Assembly (NCBI GenBank): GCA_964004625.1
Contig: CAXFOB010000033.1
Coordinates: 62,001-126,000 of the forward strand
DNA from: GCA-002697625 sp002697625
Lineage (GTDB): Bacteria > Bacteroidota > Bacteroidia > Flavobacteriales > BACL11
Length of the DNA stretch: 64,000 nt
Direction: 5' to 3'
The notes beneath the pieces were generated by a model, which had not been told where the DNA came from, made no database searches, and was given only the letters and a program-made list of their open reading frames with translations. Position 1 is the first letter of the stretch. The number at the start of each line of letters is the position of its first letter. This document shows, in pieces, positions 16,698-24,216 of this stretch. Position numbers and translations under genes: made by a program.

Positions 16698-17487
16698 TGA
16701 TTTTATATAAAATAGGTCTGCTTGGTGCTGCATCTGAAACAAATGCAGGTATTTGTAGATTTAATAAATATTTTCCGTCATTTATTATATTTGGTACAAA
16801 TATCATTTCAGTAATGGTTTTATTTTGGGTATTTGGATTCAACTCTTTGCTTTTGGTTTGCCAAAAAATATTATGATTAGAAAGGTGTCCATCATCAAAT
16901 AAGCGATCTACTGAAGGAGTATCTACTAATAAATGTTTTACTCCTAAACTAACCAAATATTCCATTGCTTCTATACTGAAAAATGAGGGGGATTCTTTCA
17001 TATAATTTCTATTTTTTTTTGTCTCTAAATTTGGAAGAGTGCGAATTACTAGAGCTTTTAGAAAATATGTATTAGCTTGTTCTAAACTTTTTTTTAAAGA
17101 AGATTGTGTAATAACCAAGTCATCATGATTTAGTTCTGGAGTGTAATTTTCTGATGTATTCTCTGGAGTAACTGAGATTAAAGTAGACGGAATCAACTCC
17201 TCATTCAAAGACGATAAAATTGAAATTCTTTCATTTGTAATATGTCCAATACATTCAGTGTGGGTACCATTACAATGTGGAGTTAATGTGTATGTTTCAA
17301 AGTTACACGGCCCGCCTCTACGAGTATCTCCAATAAATTGTGTGTCCTCATACGATTTTGATGAAGCAATATCTACTCCATATGTGTTCGGCTGTAATCC
17401 ATTAAAAACTAAAGGTATTGAGATATCATATTTTTCTGAGAAATCAACAGAATATTCACTAGAACCTATTTCAAATTTACCTTTCAT
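16687..17487 (-). CDS. Cyclase-family hydrolase, probable kynurenine formamidase
   Basis: A metal-dependent hydrolase of the cyclase family (PF04199), 266 residues. The likely job is hydrolysis of N-formylkynurenine to kynurenine, the one early step no other gene in the operon covers. The metal-binding region reads TPHCNGTHTECIGHI, against HxGTHxDxPxH in KynB proteins. Here there is an extra residue between the first histidine and GTH, and glutamate replaces aspartate, so it belongs to a divergent branch. LLVDTPSVDRLFDDGHLSNH supplies the later active-site region. I chose the ATG at 17487, which overlaps the upstream stop (ATGA); the reading from 17520 lacks that coupling. The operon context supports the role; the exact substrate is inferred. 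Confidence 0.8.
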   Translation of the reverse strand: MKGKFEIGSSEYSVDFSEKYDISIPLVFNGLQPNTYGVDIASSKSYEDTQFIGDTRRGGPCNFETYTLTPHCNGTHTECIGHITNERISILSSLNEELIPSTLISVTPENTSENYTPELNHDDLVITQSSLKKSLEQANTYFLKALVIRTLPNLETKKNRNYMKESPSFFSIEAMEYLVSLGVKHLLVDTPSVDRLFDDGHLSNHNIFWQTKSKELNPNTQNKTITEMIFVPNIINDGKYLLNLQIPAFVSDAAPSRPILYKINEI

Positions 17488-18527
17488 TGAGTAATATTTT
17501 CTTTTTTCAATCCTAACCATTCTAAAACATTTTTACACCATATGTCTTTTCCCTCCTGATTTGTCACTATTCCTGTTTCTATAGCATAATCTAAAACTCT
17601 TCCTGGATATGAGGTTCCTACACCTTCAATTTCACCCAATGGATAAGGGTCGTCTAATCCCATTATTATTTGACTAACTCCAACGCGCTTCTTTAATAAT
17701 TCTAAAGTATGTGCATCATGTACTAATGTGTCGAAGTATAGATTTTTGTGTCCTAATGTTTTTCTAGGATCATGTAATTTGTCAAAAATATCTGGTCGAC
17801 CATCAAATCCTTGAATTCTTCTTCCATAATTAGCTATTCCTAGCATTCCTCCATGTGCAAAGCTCGTTCGTAAATTTGGATATCTATTTGGTAAATCTCT
17901 AAGAGCAAAAATATGCAATGTGTCAGCACATTGAGCCATCATCCAAATTAAATGAAATCTCCAGTATTGGTTTTTTAAAGCAATCATTTTCTCTCCATCG
18001 TATGGATGAATTTGTAAGGCTAATCCGTATTTATCAGCTAATTCAAAAATAGGGTCAACCTCTTCTTCAGCGACAGATGACCATTCACTATTTGCATTTA
18101 AAAAATGAGTTGGTAGACACAGTAATTTTAGACCGAATTCGTTTACACATCTGTCAATTTCTTTAAGAGCGTGATCTATATATAATGGTTGAACTACAAA
18201 TCCACAGGTAAATTTCCTTGGAAAATTACTTTGAATAGAGGCGTTGAAATCATTTTGAAAACGTATTGCGTCAGCACAATCTTGTTCTTCCCAACCATTA
18301 CAATATAACTGTGAAAGACATAACATAACAGCATGGTCGATATTATGTTGTTCCATCCATTCTATTTTCTCTTGAATAAAAAAACCTGTACCACTAATTG
18401 GTCTAGACCAATCTCCTTGCCTCATAAACTTCTTATCTTTATCAACCGAAAAAAGTTTCTTTTCTTTCATGAAATTTGGAATCTGAGCAGGTTCAGGTAG
18501 TATATGTCCGTGTGCATTTATTCGCAT
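17484..18527 (-). CDS. 2-amino-3-carboxymuconate-6-semialdehyde decarboxylase (ACMSD)
   Basis: Zinc amidohydrolase-type decarboxylase converting 2-amino-3-carboxymuconate semialdehyde to 2-aminomuconate semialdehyde. This diverts the unstable intermediate away from quinolinate. The 347 residues start MRINAHGHILPEP, with the metal ligands His6 and His8. Further ligands are in LALQIHPYDGEK and the aspartate in IIMGLDDPYPLGEIEG. WMMAQCADTLHI and FAHGGMLGI are conserved in the ACMSD group. It lies between the 3-hydroxyanthranilate dioxygenase (9-base gap) and the cyclase (ATGA overlap), exactly in pathway context. Confidence 0.93.
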   Translation of the reverse strand: MRINAHGHILPEPAQIPNFMKEKKLFSVDKDKKFMRQGDWSRPISGTGFFIQEKIEWMEQHNIDHAVMLCLSQLYCNGWEEQDCADAIRFQNDFNASIQSNFPRKFTCGFVVQPLYIDHALKEIDRCVNEFGLKLLCLPTHFLNANSEWSSVAEEEVDPIFELADKYGLALQIHPYDGEKMIALKNQYWRFHLIWMMAQCADTLHIFALRDLPNRYPNLRTSFAHGGMLGIANYGRRIQGFDGRPDIFDKLHDPRKTLGHKNLYFDTLVHDAHTLELLKKRVGVSQIIMGLDDPYPLGEIEGVGTSYPGRVLDYAIETGIVTNQEGKDIWCKNVLEWLGLKKENITQ

Positions 18528-18536
18528 AATACAATT

Positions 18537-19070
18537 TTACTCATCTGTATATTTTTTATCAACCTCCATAATTTCCCCTGTTTGAGGACAAGTTCTTAGT
18601 TTTTCATTGGAATAAAATCTTTTAAATACAGGTATAAAATCTTTTTCTACATTTGTTAAGTGAAAATATTCCTCGTATAACAGCTCATTTGCGGTGTCAG
18701 AAAACCACATTAAACCATCCTTGTGTTGCTCATTTCTTTTTCTTTCAATTACTAATCCTATTGATCCTTCTGATCTAACTGGTGAATGTGGTATTTTTGG
18801 AGGTAAAAGAAACATCTCTCCTTCTTTAATTTCATATTGAACTAACTTCCCTTCTTGTTGAGTTTTTACAATTATATCTCCTTCTATCTGATAGAATAAT
18901 TCTTCTGTCTCATTGTAATGATAATCTTTTCTTGCGTTAGGGCCAGCCACTATCATAACAATGTAATCTTCTGATTCTACATATAAATTTTTATTTCCTA
19001 CAGGAGGTTTTAGTAAATGTCTATTCTCATCAATCCATTTGTGTAAGTTAAAAGGTTTTTTTATTTCCAT
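18537..19070 (-). CDS. nbaC: 3-hydroxyanthranilate 3,4-dioxygenase
   Basis: Cupin extradiol dioxygenase opening 3-hydroxyanthranilate to 2-amino-3-carboxymuconate semialdehyde. 177 residues. The iron ligands His51, Glu57 (HYNETEE) and His95 (PPKIPHSPVR) sit at the same numbers I recall for the Cupriavidus enzyme, and Arg47 and Arg99 match its substrate-binding arginines. Several bacterial homologues carry four C-terminal cysteines that bind a second, rubredoxin-like iron. This protein has only one cysteine (in RTCPQTGE), so that site must be absent. It is flanked by the RidA-type deaminase and ACMSD in the operon. Confidence 0.95.
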   Translation of the reverse strand: MEIKKPFNLHKWIDENRHLLKPPVGNKNLYVESEDYIVMIVAGPNARKDYHYNETEELFYQIEGDIIVKTQQEGKLVQYEIKEGEMFLLPPKIPHSPVRSEGSIGLVIERKRNEQHKDGLMWFSDTANELLYEEYFHLTNVEKDFIPVFKRFYSNEKLRTCPQTGEIMEVDKKYTDE

Positions 19071-19079
19071 TTTTTTTTT

Positions 19080-19496
19080 TTAAATAGTTGCTATTACTTT
19101 TAATTCTATTGCTATAGGTGTAGGTAAACTTTTTATTTCAATAGTGGTTCTGCATGGTTGATTATCTTTAAAATAATCTGCATAAATTTTATTATAGGTT
19201 TTGAAATCATCTTTCATATTGGTAAGGAAAACCTGAATATCAACAATATTATCCCAAGAAGAACCTGCGTCTTCTAAGATGAAACGAATATTCTGGAATA
19301 CAGAATGACATTGAGTTGCAATATCATAACTTTCAATCTCTCCAAGTTCATTCAATATTACTCCGGGAATATGTGTTTCTCCTGCTTTTCTAGGCCCCAC
19401 TCCAGATAAATATAAGAAATTACCTATTTTTCTAGCATGAGGATATAAACCTACTGCCCCAGGAGCTCTATCTGAATTAAATTTTTCTCCATTCAT
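19080..19496 (-). CDS. RidA-family 2-aminomuconate deaminase
   Basis: A 138-residue RidA / YjgF-fold protein, most likely the 2-aminomuconate deaminase (AmnD / NbaF type) that releases ammonia to give 4-oxalocrotonate. It has the N-terminal signature SDRAPGAVGLYPHARKIGNF of the deaminase subgroup, then LYLSGVGPRKAGE, and the usual RidA core (IRFILEDAGSSWDNIVDIQV) and C-terminus (RTTIEIKSLPTPIAIEL). The housekeeping imine deaminase RidA is shorter at the N-terminus and has a different motif there. Its ATG follows the stop of the GNAT gene with no gap. Confidence 0.88.
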   Translation of the reverse strand: MNGEKFNSDRAPGAVGLYPHARKIGNFLYLSGVGPRKAGETHIPGVILNELGEIESYDIATQCHSVFQNIRFILEDAGSSWDNIVDIQVFLTNMKDDFKTYNKIYADYFKDNQPCRTTIEIKSLPTPIAIELKVIATI

Positions 19497-19952
19497 TTAT
19501 TTTATTCTTTTATACATATAATAATGTGGTCCTATGTCTGAAATATCAAACAAATCTCCTTTCGCTTCGAATCCGACATATTGATAAAAAGGAAAAGCAA
19601 TAAGACGAGCATTGCACCATATTAAATCACAATTTCTATTTTTTAAAATATTAAATGCTTCTGTCATTATTTTCATTCCATATCCATTACGGGAATAATT
19701 TATGTCAGTAGCCATTCCTCTCAATCGATATGCGTTTTTAGCATGTGCTTTATCTGTATTCTGAGGATAGAACGTAGCGCAGCTTACAATCTGATTTTCT
19801 ACAAAAACTCCTAAATGAAATGTGTCTTTCTCATCATCTCTTTTGTAGGAAGTACTAGAAAACTCTTTTCCTTTTCGTAGCATTTTATGTCGTAAAGGTC
19901 GAATATCCTCCGCTTCTACAAGTTGAATATGTGAATTTGTTTGAATTTGCAT
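19497..19952 (-). CDS. GNAT family acetyltransferase in the kynurenine operon
   Basis: A 151-residue GNAT-fold protein. The acetyl-CoA-binding motif A region is YRLRGMATDINYSRNGYGMK, in which the usual Q/RxxGxG/A loop appears as RNGYGMK, and motif B is LIWCNARLIAFPFYQYVGFE. It has no known step in tryptophan degradation. It is inserted tightly between the aldehyde dehydrogenase (two-base gap) and the deaminase (no gap), so it is certainly co-transcribed. It might acylate an amine intermediate for detoxification or modify one of the enzymes; this is inference. Confidence 0.8.
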   Translation of the reverse strand: MQIQTNSHIQLVEAEDIRPLRHKMLRKGKEFSSTSYKRDDEKDTFHLGVFVENQIVSCATFYPQNTDKAHAKNAYRLRGMATDINYSRNGYGMKIMTEAFNILKNRNCDLIWCNARLIAFPFYQYVGFEAKGDLFDISDIGPHYYMYKRIK

Positions 19953-19954
19953 TT

Positions 19955-21424
19955 CTAAATTTTAACACATACATTTTTAGGTTCTGTAAAAAAATGTAAG
20001 GATTTAAAACCTCCTTCTCTACCTACACCTGAGTGCTTCATCCCTCCAAATGGAATTCTTAAATCTCTCAATAGCCAAGTGTTAATCCATACCACTCCAG
20101 AGTCAATTTCTGCAGCAACTCTATGTGCTCTACTTACATTTTCTGTAAAGATAGAGGCGGATAATCCATATTTAGTAGAATTAGCCATTTCAATTACTTC
20201 CTCCTCTGTTTTAAAAGGAATAATACTCACCACAGGTCCAAATATTTCTTCTTGATTTACTTCACATTCAGAAGAAAGTCCTTCAATAATTGTAGGTTGA
20301 ACATAATATCCTTCTTTTAGATCTCCTTCTAAGACTGCTCGTTCTCCTCCTAAAAGTATTTTACCACCTAGTTGTTTCGCTAATTCTATTTTACTCAAAA
20401 TCTTTTCCATATGTTCTTTAGAAACCACCGCTCCCAAATTAGTGTTTACATTTTTCGGGTCCCCAACTTTTAATTTAGCAGCTTTTTTTACAAGTGCATC
20501 TCTAAACTTTTCGTAAATTTCTTCTTGTACAAATAATCGGGAACCACATAAACATATTTGTCCCTGATTAGTAAATGCAGCTCGAGAGGCAAAACTTACC
20601 GCTTTGTCAAAATCTGCATCTGCAAATACAATATTTGGATTTTTACCACCTAACTCTAAAGAAAGTTTCTTAAACATCGGAGCTGTAACAGTTGCAATGT
20701 GTTTTCCGGTAACTGTACCTCCAGTAAAGGAAACGATAGGAGTGTCCGGGTGTGTGGTAAGCGGATCTCCAGTTCTACTCCCCAATCCATGAACAATATT
20801 TAAAACTCCTTTAGGTAATCCTGCCTCTATGCATATTTTACTAAACAAATAAGCAGTCATAGGAGTAATTTCGGAGGGTTTTGCAACTACAGTATTTCCT
20901 GAAGCAAGTGCAGGGGCAATTTTCCAAGTAAGCAAATACAAAGGTAAATTCCAAGGAGAAATACAAGCTGCTACTCCAACTGGTTGACGCAAAGTATAGT
21001 TGATTGCAGTTCCGTCCATTTCGTGCATTTTTGAACTATCGTGTAAGATTGCTCCTGCAAAAAATCGGATGTTGGCAGGTGCTCTTGGGATATCTACATG
21101 TGCAGCTAAAGTTTCTGGCTTCCCATTATCTTTACTTTCTGCTTTTATCAATTCATCAGAATACTTTTCAATCGTATCAGCTAGTGTCATTAGGATGTCT
21201 GAACGTTGTTGCTTTGGTGTTTTACTCCAAGTTTTAAAAGCTTCTTTTGCAGATGCTACAGCTATATCAATATCTTCTTTCCTAGAATCCGGAATTAAGG
21301 AATAAACTTCACCATTAGAAGGGTTGAAATTGTCTAAATACTTGCCATTTATTGGTGATACCAACTGTCCATTAATATAGTTTAAAATTTTCTCCACTTT
21401 ATAAACTTTTAGTTCTTCCTCCAT
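19955..21424 (-). CDS. 2-aminomuconate-6-semialdehyde dehydrogenase
   Basis: NAD-dependent aldehyde dehydrogenase, 489 residues, of the 2-hydroxymuconate / 2-aminomuconate semialdehyde group (AmnC / NbaE, human ALDH8A1). It oxidises 2-aminomuconate semialdehyde to 2-aminomuconate. Visible are the substrate-channel asparagine in ISPWNLPLYLLTWK, the NAD-binding FTGGTVTGKHI, the general base in LSLELGGKNPNI, the catalytic cysteine in NQGQICLCGSRLF, and EEIFGPVVSIIPF. Its start overlaps the SDR gene by 26 bases, the largest overlap in the operon. Confidence 0.92.
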   Translation of the reverse strand: MEEELKVYKVEKILNYINGQLVSPINGKYLDNFNPSNGEVYSLIPDSRKEDIDIAVASAKEAFKTWSKTPKQQRSDILMTLADTIEKYSDELIKAESKDNGKPETLAAHVDIPRAPANIRFFAGAILHDSSKMHEMDGTAINYTLRQPVGVAACISPWNLPLYLLTWKIAPALASGNTVVAKPSEITPMTAYLFSKICIEAGLPKGVLNIVHGLGSRTGDPLTTHPDTPIVSFTGGTVTGKHIATVTAPMFKKLSLELGGKNPNIVFADADFDKAVSFASRAAFTNQGQICLCGSRLFVQEEIYEKFRDALVKKAAKLKVGDPKNVNTNLGAVVSKEHMEKILSKIELAKQLGGKILLGGERAVLEGDLKEGYYVQPTIIEGLSSECEVNQEEIFGPVVSIIPFKTEEEVIEMANSTKYGLSASIFTENVSRAHRVAAEIDSGVVWINTWLLRDLRIPFGGMKHSGVGREGGFKSLHFFTEPKNVCVKI

Positions 21425-22178
21425 CTACAGGCACATTAATTCCATTTATGTAAGAAGCTGCAGGAGTACATAAAAATACCACTGCGTTTGCTACTTCATT
21501 TGCTGTTCCAAATCTTGCGGCAGGAACTGTTGATTTCATTTCATTTGAAATTTCTTCTTCAGATTTCCCTTGCACTTCTGCTTTCGTTGCAATTAGACTT
21601 TTTAGCCTGTTCGTATTTGTAAATCCTGGCAGCACATTATTTACGGTAATACCATACGCTCCTAGCTCTATAGATAAAGTTTTGGACCAATTCGCAACTG
21701 CAGCTCTAATGGTGTTAGATACTCCCAAACCAGGTATGGGAGCTTTTACAGAAGTAGAAATAATATTTACAATTCTTCCATATCCTTCCGCCTTCATATT
21801 TTCTACAACTTTTTGCACTAAAATCTGATTGTTTACTAAATGCATTCTAAAGGCATTTTCAAAAGAATCGGTATTTGCTTCAGTAATCGGACCTCCTGCA
21901 GGTCCTCCAGTATTGTTTACTAAAATATGATAACTACCTTCTAATAAATTTACTTCTTCTTTTAGTTTTTTAGAGTCCGAAAAATCAATACAAAGAAAGG
22001 AATGTACTTGTCCTTGAGATTTGTCTAATTCGTTTAAAACATTTAATAATTTACTTTCATTTCTTGCAATTAGAGTAATATTTGCTCCCAATTTTGCTAA
22101 TTCTATTGCAGAAGCCTCTCCAATTCCCTGGGTACTTCCACATACAATTGCATTTTTATTTTTTAAGTCTAAGTTCAT
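21399..22178 (-). CDS. SDR-family protein with altered catalytic motif
   Basis: A 259-residue short-chain dehydrogenase/reductase relative. The cofactor motif is intact (AIVCGSTQGIGEAS), as are VNNTGGPAGGP and the C-terminal NGINVPVDGG. The catalytic serine region reads RIVNIISTSVKAPIPG. Where classical SDRs have Tyr-x3-Lys, this protein reads GVSNTIRAAVANWSKTL, so by alignment on the following AA the tyrosine is serine and the lysine is arginine. A similar SN..R variant occurs in some FabG-like SDRs, as I recall. It is coupled to the upstream dioxygenase gene (TAATG). A reductive step on an aminomuconate or oxalocrotonate product is possible but unproven. Confidence 0.85.
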   Translation of the reverse strand: MNLDLKNKNAIVCGSTQGIGEASAIELAKLGANITLIARNESKLLNVLNELDKSQGQVHSFLCIDFSDSKKLKEEVNLLEGSYHILVNNTGGPAGGPITEANTDSFENAFRMHLVNNQILVQKVVENMKAEGYGRIVNIISTSVKAPIPGLGVSNTIRAAVANWSKTLSIELGAYGITVNNVLPGFTNTNRLKSLIATKAEVQGKSEEEISNEMKSTVPAARFGTANEVANAVVFLCTPAASYINGINVPVDGGRTKSL

Positions 22179-23266
22179 TATTTTGTATAATTAAATCCTA
22201 AAGTATCTTTTATGTTTTGAGGAAGTTCTGGTAAGTAGGAACGAGAAATCATAAGAGTGGAAATATTTGCCAGATCCGTAAATAGTTTGTGTTTGTCTAC
22301 TGTTTCCTTTAGATATCCCTGTCCCGAACTTCCTCCAGTTCCAATTTTTTGTCCTAGCATTTTCTCAACCATCTGAACATGTCTAAAACGCCACGTTGAG
22401 ATTTTATGATCCAGCTCTACTAAGCTTCTTAAAAATTGATAAGGCAAATGTAATATTGGTTCATCTCTATATAAATTTATCAGCAGTGAGGACATTGTTG
22501 CCTTGTATGAAAGAGAAGTTTCTCCTTCTTCCATTGCTTTATTATGTTCTGTCTCAGAGAGTACTCTTTCAAAATACTTTTTATTTTCCTCAATCATACG
22601 AATTCTAATCTCTATATCACTATCTGTTAAATTTGCCTCTTTAATTCCTGTAATCTCTTTATCTAACATCTGATTTACAGACTGCTCATATTTTGAGGTA
22701 AAATCAAATCCATCCATATTCAAAAATGGAATACGTTCTAACCATTTTTCTACTAAAGTAAATAAGGATTGATTTTCTTCTAAATTTAAAATCTCTTCTT
22801 TCTTATCTCCTTCAAATTGGGAGTGATAAGGACATCCTCCAAATTGATGTCTTTTCTTAATTTTTAAGCCCAATGTAACCTCTAACTTTCGGAATTGATG
22901 GGATTGAAACCCAGACGCAGGTGAAAGGTAATGACGAAAATCTAGGAAGTCTAAAGAAGTCATAGTCTCCAAAATATCTAGTTGCCCTACTAAGGTCGTC
23001 ATTATTTTATTTACCCTATCCATTCTTCCGACAATTATTCCCATTGAAGATTCGTCTACCTTGTCTTCTTTAAAAAGATTCATTATGGATTTTACTTCAT
23101 GTAATATTTGCTTGAACCACAATTCGTAAGTTTGATGGATAATAATAAATAACATTTCCTCATGTGCCTCGCCTCCTTTTTCTTTACTTACAGGGTGTTG
23201 AGCATCTAGTATTTTATCTAAATCTAAGTAATTTATATAATGTAGGGATGAAATTTTTTCTGACAT
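22178..23266 (-). CDS. kynA: Tryptophan 2,3-dioxygenase
   Basis: Heme enzyme opening the indole ring of L-tryptophan to N-formylkynurenine, the committed step. 362 residues. Visible are the conserved MLFIIIHQTYELWFKQILHE near the N-terminus (containing the substrate-site histidine and tyrosine), LSPASGFQSHQFRKLEVTLG, the heme-ligand region WRFRHVQMVEKMLG, and GTGGSSGQGYLKETV binding the substrate carboxylate and amine. I chose ATG at 23266 over the TTG one codon earlier. It is the first enzyme gene of the operon and starts 43 bases after the UbiA-like gene. Confidence 0.97.
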   Translation of the reverse strand: MSEKISSLHYINYLDLDKILDAQHPVSKEKGGEAHEEMLFIIIHQTYELWFKQILHEVKSIMNLFKEDKVDESSMGIIVGRMDRVNKIMTTLVGQLDILETMTSLDFLDFRHYLSPASGFQSHQFRKLEVTLGLKIKKRHQFGGCPYHSQFEGDKKEEILNLEENQSLFTLVEKWLERIPFLNMDGFDFTSKYEQSVNQMLDKEITGIKEANLTDSDIEIRIRMIEENKKYFERVLSETEHNKAMEEGETSLSYKATMSSLLINLYRDEPILHLPYQFLRSLVELDHKISTWRFRHVQMVEKMLGQKIGTGGSSGQGYLKETVDKHKLFTDLANISTLMISRSYLPELPQNIKDTLGFNYTK

Positions 23267-23289
23267 CAAATTAAAATATTATAAAGTTG

Positions 23290-23297
23290 TAAAAGTA
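23290..23297 (-). promoter_or_regulatory. Possible -7 element before the kynurenine operon
   Basis: The minus strand reads TACTTTTA, one mismatch from TAnnTTTG, 23 bases before kynA. It would let the ten-gene operon be transcribed separately from the UbiA-like gene, but the match is weak. Confidence 0.3.
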
Positions 23298-23309
23298 AGC
23301 AATCTGAAT

Positions 23310-24128
23310 TTAAATGAAAAGAGAAATCATTAAAAAGAGATAGAAGAAAATACTTAAAGATTCTATCCAAAATGAGAAATAGAAATCATCTTTATTTTCG
23401 TCAGATTTAATAATTAAAACACTAGAAAAACAGCAACAAAGAATTATTGCGATCAATATATTAACACTCAAATTATAATACAGATGTTGATAAAAAGAAA
23501 TAATTTTCAAAGCAATTAATGAAAGAATTGCAATAAGTCTGGAAAAAAAAGTACCTAATAAAACGGGGATTGTTTTTATATTATTCTTGTCGTATTTTAC
23601 ATCTCGAATATCAAATGGTATTGTTATTGCAAACACAAATAAAAATCTAGAAAAAAGTTGTAAAATAGTATTTGAATTTAACGGAAGGTTATTTTCTGAA
23701 ATTAGCAATCCCATACTACTAATGGTCCAGATAGATGAAATAATAAATATTTTTAAGAAAGGAATTTTTCTTAAACCAAAAGGGTATAAAACAGAGATAA
23801 TTCCTGTAGTTAATATAAGAATTTGTGTGTTTGGTTTAAACTGAAAAAAGAAAAATAAACTAATAAAACCAGAGAAGGTAATTAAAGAATAAATAAAAGC
23901 AAGATTATTCAATAACCATTCTTTTCTTTTATGAGCAATCCCATTTTTTATTCGAACTATTCGTTGAAAATTATATGTAAAAATTGTTGAGAAAAACACA
24001 AAAACATTAATATAACCATTCTTACTTTCTAAAAGAATTTGAGAGCTTAATGCTAGAACAATAATACAGGTAGCAACAAAAATATTTGAATTGATTAAAT
24101 GATTAAAAATACTTTTTACTCCATTCAT
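23310..24128 (-). CDS. UbiA-like polytopic prenyltransferase homologue
   Basis: A 272-residue membrane protein with about eight hydrophobic segments, resembling the UbiA prenyltransferase superfamily. The second aspartate-rich motif is present (TIPFDIRDVKYDKNNIKTIP, around residues 170-190). The first motif, normally NDxxDxxxD, is degenerate: the corresponding stretch is FTYNFQRIVRIKNG, with no aspartate. It may therefore be a diverged or differently acting enzyme. A role in quinone or other isoprenoid chemistry is the family default. It sits 43 bases upstream of kynA in the same direction, so it may be co-transcribed. An exact -7 element lies four bases before its ATG. Confidence 0.7.
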   Translation of the reverse strand: MNGVKSIFNHLINSNIFVATCIIVLALSSQILLESKNGYINVFVFFSTIFTYNFQRIVRIKNGIAHKRKEWLLNNLAFIYSLITFSGFISLFFFFQFKPNTQILILTTGIISVLYPFGLRKIPFLKIFIISSIWTISSMGLLISENNLPLNSNTILQLFSRFLFVFAITIPFDIRDVKYDKNNIKTIPVLLGTFFSRLIAILSLIALKIISFYQHLYYNLSVNILIAIILCCCFSSVLIIKSDENKDDFYFSFWIESLSIFFYLFLMISLFI

Positions 24129-24132
24129 GTTT

Positions 24133-24140
24133 CAAAAGTA
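24133..24140 (-). promoter_or_regulatory. -7 promoter element giving a leaderless UbiA-like transcript
   Basis: The minus strand reads TACTTTTG, then AAAC and the ATG at 24128. It is an exact TAnnTTTG match with four-base spacing and lies back to back with the gcvP promoter. Confidence 0.5.
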
Positions 24141-24157
24141 TGATTTTTTATTAACAA

Positions 24158-24190
24158 TTGACTTTATTAGAATTTCAATGCTTAATTTTG
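24158..24190 (+). promoter_or_regulatory. gcvP promoter (-33 TTG and -7 TAATTTTG)
   Basis: TTG at 24158-24160 and TAATTTTG at 24183-24190 are separated by 22 bases, fitting the Bacteroidota -33 / -7 layout. The ATG of gcvP is 26 bases after the -7 element. The whole divergent gap is only 88 bases, too short for a glycine riboswitch of usual size. Confidence 0.5.
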
Positions 24191-24216
24191 CACTATTAAA
24201 AATTTAATTTATTAAT

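Noticed and set aside
24129..24216. Possible glycine riboswitch before gcvP
   Set aside because: Only 88 bases separate the divergent genes, and two promoters occupy them; no aptamer-like structure was visible.
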